Assembly (NCBI RefSeq): GCF_007097485.1
Contig: NZ_VKDE01000040.1
Coordinates: 1-34,732 of the forward strand
DNA length: 34,732 nucleotides
From: Carboxylicivirga sp. M1479
GTDB taxonomy: Bacteria > Bacteroidota > Bacteroidia > Bacteroidales > Marinilabiliaceae
Direction of reading: 5' to 3'
The notes beneath the pieces were generated by a model. That model had not been told where the DNA came from. It worked only from the letters and a program-made list of their open reading frames with translations, and ran no database searches. A program made the position numbers and the translations under genes. How positions within the stretch are numbered: position 1 is the stretch's first letter; each line of letters begins with the position of its first letter. Below are positions 15,848 to 23,436 of the stretch, one piece after another.

Positions 15848-18800
15848 TTATTCTTTATTATCTGTCTTGTTTGGTTTTTCATTCTTCTTGCCAGATATCT
15901 TCATCCAATATTTGTGCATTAACTCTTCTAACGAATCAAACTCCTCATTAAAAGAAACTCCAACACCTTGGGTCGTGGGTGAAGTATTGGTTGAATATAT
16001 CAAGTCGTTATTTGTGTGCGTATAAGCTTTTGCTCTAATATTTCCTTTTGTATTTAATTTTACCTCCACATCAAAATCGCCAATTAAGTTACTCGGACGC
16101 GTTTGATCTTTCCCATATCCAACGTTACCATTCACCAATACCCGGTTATTAAACATTTGGGTAGATAGAGCCACCTCTACTTCATCATTGGTTAATTCCC
16201 CAGCTGGACGATAACTCACCCCAATATCAACATCTCTACTTATTTGCGAGAGCCAATGGCTCAACTGATTAGATAACATTTCAGTTGTTGTAACTAATGC
16301 GGCATTGTTTCCGGCAGAACGACCTGCCTGACTATTATCAGATTGATTTTCTTGTGAGTAAAACTTATTTAACACCAACAGGGAAAGCACTTGACGATTC
16401 GTTTCTTCTTCAGTATTAATGTACGAATCGATAATGTTTTGATTGTTATCTTGTGTTGATGGGGTTTTAATATCAAACTTGACATTCGGCTTTGTTAGTC
16501 GATCGGTCAGTAACAAATCGCAATGAACAGGAATTCGTCTACCATAATCTTTCTGAGCCTCCTCGCTATAATCTCCAATAAGATCGATCAAACTCGTTTT
16601 TAATTTATAGCTAGCATTCAAGTCTATATCTGCATCATAAGGGTCTCCGTTCCAATTAATACTAGACCCTGGATTGATGACAAATTTCTTATTCAATACA
16701 TTCTGCAAGGTAAACATGTAGTCTCCATCCTCAAAATTATAATCGCCAAAGAAGTTAATTCCGCCCTCCTTATCCATTTTAATTTGCAAATTACCATTTC
16801 CTACCCCACGTAAAATATCGCCTACTTTAGAATCAAAAATAACCTGGCAACGAGCATCGGGTGTAATATCCAAATCCATATTGACTGTCATTCCAGTTAA
16901 ATCAATCTCATAATCGTCGTTAGTTTCCTCAGACTTAATAAGGGTTGAGTTACTTGCGGATGTATGATCAACAAAACGAATAAAATTGCTTTCCTCAGCA
17001 CTTTCATCATCAGTAAGAGGAATAAAAAACTCTGAATTTTCTTTCGTTTGACCAGCTATATCTATAAATAAATCTTTGGTTGTTCCTGTAACTGATAAAT
17101 TACCATCTGCATAAACTTCGCCATAATACAATGGATTATCAGTGTATTTTGTATCAAGCACTAACATATTATTAGTAATTAAACGAAGATTATAATTCAT
17201 ATCCCGGAAACCACTGTGATCAATTGTGCCATTAAAAGTACCCACTTTCCCATTCCGATCAGTAATCTTAATATTTTTAAACTCCATTTGGTTTGGATGA
17301 AACAATACTGAATCGGTCATCGAATAAGTAGTTTGCAATAGACCTATATCAAAAAATGCCTTATTAACCTTTATTTTCCCAACTAATTCGGGTCTTGTTA
17401 AGGACCCTACCACAGCTAATTGTCCGCTGGCTGTACCTGATAGGTTTTGCATCACCTTGCTCAAGTACAAATTAATAAAACCAATTTCGAGTTTATCAAT
17501 ATCGTATTGTAAATTAATTTGACGGTTAGCTAAATTTATAATCCCACCTCCTGAAAGTGGCGTGTGGTCTCCGTTAATAACACTTGTTTGTATATTTATT
17601 TGTTCTTTGGATGGCTCGTAATCTGCCTCAATGGAGAAGTCACCTAATTTATCTTTATTAAAGATAAAATCATCTATGCTCAAATCTCCACTTATAACTG
17701 GCGACTGATATAACTTTTGAACATCTAAAGTTCCATTTAAAAAACCCGATATATCAACCTGATTTAAATCTTGATAACCAATAGCATCTGATAAGCTAAT
17801 ATTTTGAAAATGCACCTTTAAGCCATCCTCAATAAAACGATGCACAAACCCATTAATTCCTATTTCCTGTCGTCCATGGTGCACTCTAAAGTTTCTCAAG
17901 GAAAATCCATCAGGATGATAATGAATTGTTGTTGGTTGAAATTCCCACAAACTATCCTTTACCATTACATACGATGGCATTAATTCGGTGGTGGTATAAA
18001 TTCCCTTATCGCGTACTTTTAATGATGTGCTGGTAATTATTGAACCACTATTTGTAAACTCATCCCAATTGTTCCAAAAAACATTAAAGGCAATGGTATC
18101 TTGATGTACCGAATGATGAAAACTCAAGTTTTGAAAAGATAAGAACTTATTAAAATCTAAATTCTTTAACCTGGTAACAACCGACAGCTTATTACCATTT
18201 CCTGTTGAAACATGAACCTCTGGCTGGTTAGCTTCTATATTTTTATAATTGAAATATTGCATTTCAATTTCAACATCCATTTTTCCCGTATCACTATTAA
18301 ACTGACCAAGAATCAAGCCATTATCCGATACATCCATACCAGGAATTAACAATTTAACAACATCAGACACTTTCTTGAGTGAGCAAGAAAACGAAAAGTC
18401 ATTCTCCTGATCATCAACATCTTTAAGTCCTATTACAGAATTAAGTGATGGTAAATAACGTAGTAAATGCTGCTTTAACAAATTACCGATGTGCGTAAAA
18501 TTGTAGTTGCCTACCAAATCTCCTTCGGCGATATCGGACTGCAAAACAATGCGTTTCCGTTCTCCTTCTCTAACGGAAATTAATAATAAGGAATCAACCT
18601 CCACACTGTGTTCATCCGATGTAAAATCTAAATTTCGTAAATGAAGGTAACCTACTATATCATTTAAATCCTTACCAGAAATATCGGTTTCTAAATCACC
18701 TGTTAATAAACTGTTTGTATACTTATTTGATAAATTTAAGCGATCAAGCCTTAATTCTGTTAAGCTGGCCTTAAATGAATAATTAGGAATATCACCTGCT

Positions 18801-20254
18801 AAATCTATCATGCCATTAAAACCAACTTGACCATTGGGGTCGTCAATTAAGAAGTCACCATCAAACTTGTCATTGGCAAACAGACCGTTTAGTTTAATAT
18901 TGGTGTACTTATAATTATTGACAGATAAAGTATCTACCATTCCATTTAAGTAGGCACTATAGTTACTGGCCGATTGCCTTTTTCCATTTATTGCCACAGA
19001 CATGGATACACGACCCAAGTATTTCTCAGCATTTGCTAACTTGCCGATATCGAACTGGTTAGTTGATAAGTTACCCGAGAAAATAAGGTGATTAGAAGCA
19101 TCGAGTTTCAAACCTATGTCAGTGCTTATTTTACCCAATGCAGTTGAAAATTCCCCATAGGCAACTAGGTCAGTTATAAATCCAGTGAAATTACCTTTAT
19201 ACCTAATTTGCTCCAGATTTTGTATTGCATTGGGTAAATGCAGAGCTTGACCACTAATATGCGCCAATAATTGCTTTAAATCTTCCGGTGTAGTTTTTAA
19301 TTGAGCAACATTAAAATATACAAATGTTTCATCTAAATTAGGCAATCCATTTATATCAAAACTTGATTGTAGTTGCGAATGAGGCCCAAACGAAAGCGTT
19401 ACCTGACGACCTTTAATATTATCAACAGTACCATAAACCTGTCCGGAAATAATGATATCTGTTGCACGTTTTACTGAGCTAATCATTTGCAGGTCGTGCC
19501 TACCTATATCGGATTTTTGAAGATCAAAATAAAAATATCCAATTTTATCAAGTCCTTTTTTTTCTGGATCAAGGTTAATGTTCAACGAATCTACTTGTAA
19601 AAAAGAATGTTTTGTTTGCAGTGTGCCTTTACTCAAAATAAGACCTTTCTCTCCAATAGATAATCGTCCTTTTGCACCACTTAATTTGATTCCTTTGCTA
19701 TTATCGAACCGTAAAGATTCTAAATTTAAATGCCACAAACTATCTTTTCGAATATTCGAAATATTCACATCAAGACTCGAAGCAGAAAAAAAGGAAGTAC
19801 TATCTCCCTGATCATAGCCTAAGAAAGCTTGTTCAACAATTAAATGCTGAAGACTAACTGCCCAGCCTTTTGTTTCCTTATTAGGTACTTCACCCTTTAA
19901 AGCATCAACAAGAAATTGATAATTATACACAGAGTCGGCTTTAACCAAATTGATAACTGGTTGGTGCAGCTGAAGTCTACTCAGATTTAACTGTTTCTTT
20001 TTAAAGAATACTGAATCAATATTAGCTGATACCTGTTCAATTGCAAGCAGTGTATCCTTTTGTTGATCAAAAACAACAATATCATTCAGAACTAAGGTTT
20101 TAAAAGGACGTAAATGAACACGTTGAATTGAAATTTTGGTACCTAAATCATCACTTATTTCATCAGTAATATAATTAACGACAGCAGTTTGCACAGATGG
20201 CAATAATAAGATACCATATAGCATGATAGGAACTATCAATAGCCCAATCAGCAC
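15848..20254 (-). CDS. tamB: TamB-like translocation/assembly module (AsmA-like lipid-bridge protein)
   Basis: A 1468-residue envelope protein with one N-terminal membrane anchor (LIGLLIVPIMLYGILLL). An AsmA-like start is followed by a very long body of repeating beta-strands and the C-terminal DUF490/TamB domain (about 1130-1440, with GDYMFTLQNVLNKKFVINPG and DVDIGVSYRPAG-like strands). TamB-type proteins span the periplasm and are thought to move phospholipid or assist outer-membrane protein insertion. The start is a GTG at 20254, supported by AGGAG at 20260-20264 with a 5-base spacer; an overlapping ATG two bases upstream is out of frame. It is divergent from tsaD, with 115 bases between them, and lies upstream of the Ton motor operon. 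Confidence 0.9.
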   Translation of the reverse strand: MLIGLLIVPIMLYGILLLPSVQTAVVNYITDEISDDLGTKISIQRVHLRPFKTLVLNDIVVFDQQKDTLLAIEQVSANIDSVFFKKKQLNLSRLQLHQPVINLVKADSVYNYQFLVDALKGEVPNKETKGWAVSLQHLIVEQAFLGYDQGDSTSFFSASSLDVNISNIRKDSLWHLNLESLRFDNSKGIKLSGAKGRLSIGEKGLILSKGTLQTKHSFLQVDSLNINLDPEKKGLDKIGYFYFDLQKSDIGRHDLQMISSVKRATDIIISGQVYGTVDNIKGRQVTLSFGPHSQLQSSFDINGLPNLDETFVYFNVAQLKTTPEDLKQLLAHISGQALHLPNAIQNLEQIRYKGNFTGFITDLVAYGEFSTALGKISTDIGLKLDASNHLIFSGNLSTNQFDIGKLANAEKYLGRVSMSVAINGKRQSASNYSAYLNGMVDTLSVNNYKYTNIKLNGLFANDKFDGDFLIDDPNGQVGFNGMIDLAGDIPNYSFKASLTELRLDRLNLSNKYTNSLLTGDLETDISGKDLNDIVGYLHLRNLDFTSDEHSVEVDSLLLISVREGERKRIVLQSDIAEGDLVGNYNFTHIGNLLKQHLLRYLPSLNSVIGLKDVDDQENDFSFSCSLKKVSDVVKLLIPGMDVSDNGLILGQFNSDTGKMDVEIEMQYFNYKNIEANQPEVHVSTGNGNKLSVVTRLKNLDFNKFLSFQNLSFHHSVHQDTIAFNVFWNNWDEFTNSGSIITSTSLKVRDKGIYTTTELMPSYVMVKDSLWEFQPTTIHYHPDGFSLRNFRVHHGRQEIGINGFVHRFIEDGLKVHFQNISLSDAIGYQDLNQVDISGFLNGTLDVQKLYQSPVISGDLSIDDFIFNKDKLGDFSIEADYEPSKEQINIQTSVINGDHTPLSGGGIINLANRQINLQYDIDKLEIGFINLYLSKVMQNLSGTASGQLAVVGSLTRPELVGKIKVNKAFFDIGLLQTTYSMTDSVLFHPNQMEFKNIKITDRNGKVGTFNGTIDHSGFRDMNYNLRLITNNMLVLDTKYTDNPLYYGEVYADGNLSVTGTTKDLFIDIAGQTKENSEFFIPLTDDESAEESNFIRFVDHTSASNSTLIKSEETNDDYEIDLTGMTVNMDLDITPDARCQVIFDSKVGDILRGVGNGNLQIKMDKEGGINFFGDYNFEDGDYMFTLQNVLNKKFVINPGSSINWNGDPYDADIDLNASYKLKTSLIDLIGDYSEEAQKDYGRRIPVHCDLLLTDRLTKPNVKFDIKTPSTQDNNQNIIDSYINTEEETNRQVLSLLVLNKFYSQENQSDNSQAGRSAGNNAALVTTTEMLSNQLSHWLSQISRDVDIGVSYRPAGELTNDEVEVALSTQMFNNRVLVNGNVGYGKDQTRPSNLIGDFDVEVKLNTKGNIRAKAYTHTNNDLIYSTNTSPTTQGVGVSFNEEFDSLEELMHKYWMKISGKKNEKPNKTDNKE

Positions 20255-20307
20255 ATACGCTCCTATTTTGATATTTTTTTTTATACTTTTATCCCGTTTT
20301 TGCCCAC

Positions 20308-20315
20308 CAAAATTA
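20308..20315 (-). promoter_or_regulatory. Putative -7 element of tamB
   Basis: On the minus strand the sequence is TAATTTTG, matching TAnnTTTG, about 53 bases before the GTG start. No good -33 element is visible, so this is tentative. Confidence 0.3.
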
Positions 20316-20369
20316 AGAAAAAGGTGGGAATAATGATTTGAATATCCATAATTCTATCTGACAAAAGTT

Positions 20370-21389
20370 ATGAGTGTGATTATTTTGGGAATTGAGTCAT
20401 CATGTGATGACACATCGGCAGCGATTTTTAAAGATGATATAATTTTATCCAATGCAGTAGCAAATCAGGATGTACATAAAGCCTATGGCGGTGTTGTTCC
20501 TGAATTGGCATCCAGAGCTCATCAACAAAACATTATTCCAGTAGTTGAAAAAGCCATTAAAGATGCAGGGATAAATAGAACAGATATTGATGCAGTTGCC
20601 TTCACTCGAGGACCAGGGCTGATGGGTTCCTTGTTGGTTGGCACATCCTTTGCTAAAGGCTTTGCCTTGGCTAACCAACTTCCCTTAATTGAAATTAACC
20701 ACCTACATGCACATGTACTGGCTCATTTTATTAAAGAGGATGAAAATGATACTGACCAACCTGAATTTCCGTTTTTATGCCTCCTTGTCTCAGGAGGAAA
20801 CAGCCAAATAATTATTGTCCGAGACCATTTAGATATGGAAATTATTGGTCAAACAATTGATGATGCAGCTGGCGAAGCTTTTGACAAATGCGCTAAAATA
20901 ATGGGCTTACCATATCCCGGAGGTCCGTTAATTGACAAATTAGCAAAAGAAGGCAATGCAGATGCATTTAAATTTAGCAAACCACGTATTAAGGATTACG
21001 ACTATAGTTTTAGTGGTTTAAAAACATCGGTTTTATATTTTTTACGTGATGAAGTAAAGAAGAATCCAAACTTTATAGAAGAAAATAAAGCAGATATCTG
21101 TGCATCCTTACAAAAAACCATTGTTGATATATTAATGGATAAGCTTATAAAAGCAGCTGAGGATACTGGTATTACTCAAGTATCTTTAGCTGGAGGCGTA
21201 TCTGCCAACTCAGGACTACGCGAACGCCTAACGGAATTAGCGGAAGAAAAAAAATGGGAAACCTTTATACCTAAGTTTGCGTACACGATGGACAATGCAG
21301 CCATGATTGCAGTTAATGGTTATTATAAATTTTTGAATAAAGAGTTTGTAAAGCAAGATACAGCGCCGTTTGCAAGAACTGAATTCTAA
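20370..21389 (+). CDS. tsaD: tRNA N6-threonylcarbamoyladenosine transferase TsaD
   Basis: A 339-residue cytoplasmic enzyme that transfers the threonylcarbamoyl group to A37 of ANN-decoding tRNAs, with TsaB and TsaE as partners. It opens with the ASKHA-type phosphate-binding loop ILGIESSCDDTSAAIF and carries the metal-binding histidines H111 and H115 in INHLHAHVLAHF. The substrate-binding GEAFDKCAKIMGLPYPGGP and the second nucleotide loop SLAGGVSANSGLR are also present. Length matches the family (about 335-345), so it is intact. It is divergent from tamB; a short A/T-rich spacer should hold both promoters. Confidence 0.97.
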   Translation: MSVIILGIESSCDDTSAAIFKDDIILSNAVANQDVHKAYGGVVPELASRAHQQNIIPVVEKAIKDAGINRTDIDAVAFTRGPGLMGSLLVGTSFAKGFALANQLPLIEINHLHAHVLAHFIKEDENDTDQPEFPFLCLLVSGGNSQIIIVRDHLDMEIIGQTIDDAAGEAFDKCAKIMGLPYPGGPLIDKLAKEGNADAFKFSKPRIKDYDYSFSGLKTSVLYFLRDEVKKNPNFIEENKADICASLQKTIVDILMDKLIKAAEDTGITQVSLAGGVSANSGLRERLTELAEEKKWETFIPKFAYTMDNAAMIAVNGYYKFLNKEFVKQDTAPFARTEF

Positions 21390-21493
21390 ATATACAAACT
21401 ACTTAAAAATGTTTGTTTATTTAGTGAATTCTATCATTGGTCAAATTAATAATTTCTTTTAGCACAAATGAGTGCTTAAAATTTGTTTTTTTA

Positions 21494-21501
21494 TATTTTT
21501 G
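21494..21501 (+). promoter_or_regulatory. Putative -7 element of the peptide gene cluster
   Basis: TATTTTTG matches TAnnTTTG and lies 22 bases before the GTG start of the PqqD-like gene. It would drive the gene run from 21524 onward. The -33 element is weak. Confidence 0.4.
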
Positions 21502-21523
21502 CCAAGGTTTTTAAAAAAGTTAA

Positions 21524-21814
21524 GTGGGAAAACAGCTTTATAAGAAACAAATAGGTTTTGTTGAAAAGAATATTGGCGAAGAAATGGTAATCGTTCCTCT
21601 AGTAGGAAGTGTTGCGCAAATGGAAAAAGTTTTTTCGTTAAATGAGTTAGGTTCTTTCATTTATAAAAACTTAAGCAATGAACAATCGGCGGAAGCTTTG
21701 GTTTCGTTGATAATTAATGAGTTTGATATTGACGACAAAACGGCTATGATGGATTTAGAACAATTCTTAGAGAAGGCCGTTAATAGTGGAATCATTATTG
21801 AGATTACAAATTGA
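21524..21814 (+). CDS. PqqD-family peptide-binding protein (RiPP recognition element)
   Basis: A 96-residue stand-alone PqqD-like domain. The strand-strand-strand N-terminal half (KKQIGFVEKNIGEEMVIVP, then EKVFSLNELGSFIYKNL) and three C-terminal helices (SAEALVSLIINEFDID; MMDLEQFLEKAVNSGII) fit the winged-helix fold that binds leader peptides in ribosomally made, modified peptide pathways. The start is GTG; no better ATG exists upstream. The candidate precursor ATG follows 11 bases after its stop, and a kinase-like gene follows that, so it probably presents the peptide to the downstream enzymes. The fold assignment is by motif; the partner is inferred from gene order. Confidence 0.82.
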   Translation: MGKQLYKKQIGFVEKNIGEEMVIVPLVGSVAQMEKVFSLNELGSFIYKNLSNEQSAEALVSLIINEFDIDDKTAMMDLEQFLEKAVNSGIIIEITN

Positions 21815-21825
21815 GAGAATTGGGG

Positions 21826-22017
21826 ATGAAGATTAAAAAAACATATATTAAACCAGATATTGAAGTGCACTTTGTTGATCAAGTTATTAATCTCCAAATC
21901 GCAAGCGATTACCCATTACCTCCAATGACAAATAAAGATACTGAACCTGAATTAAAAAGTGCCCCTAGTTCAGAATATCCTTTTGGGGGTGACAAACCTG
22001 ATTTCTCGAACATGTAG
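21826..22017 (+). CDS. Candidate RiPP precursor peptide (63 residues)
   Basis: A short peptide directly between the PqqD-like gene and the kinase-like gene. The leader-like part is MKIKKTYIKPDIEVHFVDQV, containing Y7-x-x-P10, a pattern also used by lasso-peptide leaders for binding their PqqD-type partner. The C-terminal half is rich in Pro, Ser, Asp, Glu and Gly (SDYPLPPMTNK; SSEYPFGGDKPDFSNM), with serines at 45, 48, 49 and 61. The frame is open upstream to a TTG at 21811 overlapping the PqqD stop, but the ATG at 21826 is preferred. The next gene starts one base after this stop. A caveat: short Bacteroidota proteins beginning KKxYxKPxIEV are common, and not all are known precursors. The core region and cleavage site cannot be read off. 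Confidence 0.6.
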   Translation: MKIKKTYIKPDIEVHFVDQVINLQIASDYPLPPMTNKDTEPELKSAPSSEYPFGGDKPDFSNM

Positions 22018-22018
22018 C

Positions 22019-22921
22019 ATGATCAAGCAGAACAACATCAGACAATATACCATAGGGGGCATCAGATTTAATGTAAAAATCGAATGCCCCCTTTTTGATT
22101 TCGACAGAACAGGTGGAAGTCAATTGTTTCAAACACCAAACAAACACATCGACGATTGGAACCTAACTATTGATACTTGCCATATAAGCAAAACAAAGAC
22201 TTGGAAGCATATTTTTAAAGGATCAGAGAACTTTGAAAGCGAAATTCCATACAAGTGGAGTGTAGTAAAGAGTAATTATCTAGATGGCATCTATGTAGAA
22301 TTCGAGGAAGGTTCCCAAATAAAATCAGCCCTTGCTCTTATTAACATAGATGAAAAAAAAATACACATTGAATTAGAACCATTCAAAAAGCAAGGACAAT
22401 TAAAGTTAGACCCATTCTTTCAGCCGCTTGGAATCCTCATTATCCAATACATTGTTCACATTTATGGCGGCTTTATCATCCATGCTTCAACTGTAAGCTA
22501 TAACAGCAAAGGGTATCTATTTTCAGCTATTTCCGGTACTGGCAAATCAACAATGGCTAATATTTGGAAACAATATGGTGCAAGGGTTATTAACGATGAT
22601 CGGCTTTTGATTATGCCATCTAAAAAAGGCTATCAGGCATTTAACACGCCAATGCCATACTACCAGGACATTAGTAAAAACATCACAATACACAAGGCTT
22701 TTTTAATTAATCAATCGCCAAGCAACTACCTTAAGAAACTGCCGATACTAAAAGGAACACTTGGCTTACTAACGAACTGCATGCAGTTTCAGTATGAAGA
22801 AAACCAAGTTCAAACCCGCTTAGAAGCATTGCAATCAATCGCAACAGAATGTGGCGTATACGAATGTGGATTTAAGCCCGATAAAGATATAGTTGAACTT
22901 ATTTTAAACGAAATTGGCTAA
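22019..22921 (+). CDS. HPr-kinase-like P-loop protein (peptide serine kinase candidate)
   Basis: A 300-residue protein with a C-terminal HPr-kinase-like ATPase. The Walker A loop SGTGKST is at residues 172-178, and an acidic pair D193-D194 follows in RVINDDRLLI at the position of the HPr-kinase VADD motif. The stretch GGFIIHASTVSYNSKGYLF before the loop also matches this family. The N-terminal 140 residues are unassigned. HPr-kinase-like enzymes in some lasso-peptide clusters phosphorylate a C-terminal serine of the precursor; by analogy this one may act on the peptide encoded just upstream. The start chosen is the ATG at 22019, one base after the peptide stop; the frame is open 20 residues further upstream but that would overlap the peptide gene. 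The stop overlaps the next gene by 8 bases. Confidence 0.78.
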   Translation: MIKQNNIRQYTIGGIRFNVKIECPLFDFDRTGGSQLFQTPNKHIDDWNLTIDTCHISKTKTWKHIFKGSENFESEIPYKWSVVKSNYLDGIYVEFEEGSQIKSALALINIDEKKIHIELEPFKKQGQLKLDPFFQPLGILIIQYIVHIYGGFIIHASTVSYNSKGYLFSAISGTGKSTMANIWKQYGARVINDDRLLIMPSKKGYQAFNTPMPYYQDISKNITIHKAFLINQSPSNYLKKLPILKGTLGLLTNCMQFQYEENQVQTRLEALQSIATECGVYECGFKPDKDIVELILNEIG

Positions 22922-23354
22922 CGATCAAATACAGGAGACCTTAATCCAACTTTTAAGGGAAGGACAAACAGTAGAAGTACCTGCACATGGTATGAGTATG
23001 TTCCCGCTATTGCTACCTGGCGACCGCTTGCTAATCTCTCCTGTAAAACCACAAATTGGTCAAATAGGTGTTTTTATTGGTATGAACAAGTTAATCGCTC
23101 ACCGTTTGATTAAGATCGATAATAAAACTTATTTCTTTAAAGGTGATGGTGTTTTTCATTCAGATGAACCTGTTCATTCAGACTTAGTATTAGGTGTAGT
23201 AACCCAAAGAAAAAGAGGGGAGCGAATAAGTAGCTGTAACAACCGCAAATTCAAAATATTTCAATACACAATGCCGAAATTGACATCTATATTAGGATCT
23301 TGGTTTTATTACTTAGGCCGATTACACCTTAAATACCAGAAAGCAAGTAGGTAA
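22914..23354 (+). CDS. S26-type (signal-peptidase-like) serine peptidase, Ser-His form
   Basis: A 146-residue S24/S26-fold protein. Box B is GMSMFPLLLPGDRLLI with the nucleophile S28. The general-base position carries His (H63 in NKLIAHRLIKI) rather than Lys, as in ER/SipW-type signal peptidases, and the downstream FFKGDGVFHSDEPV is the matching box E. No membrane anchor precedes S28, so the catalytic part should be cytoplasmic or only peripherally attached; a mildly hydrophobic stretch is near the end (LTSILGSWFYYLG). The start is TTG at 22914, overlapping the kinase-like gene by 8 bases, which suggests translational coupling. In context it may remove the leader of the upstream peptide. Function is inferred. 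Confidence 0.75.
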   Translation: MANDQIQETLIQLLREGQTVEVPAHGMSMFPLLLPGDRLLISPVKPQIGQIGVFIGMNKLIAHRLIKIDNKTYFFKGDGVFHSDEPVHSDLVLGVVTQRKRGERISSCNNRKFKIFQYTMPKLTSILGSWFYYLGRLHLKYQKASR

Positions 23355-23436
23355 TTATTCCTTATAAGCTATTTATAAAATACGCTAAGCTTGAATAATT
23401 ATATTACTTTAGTGTGATAAACCAGTCGATTACCGC

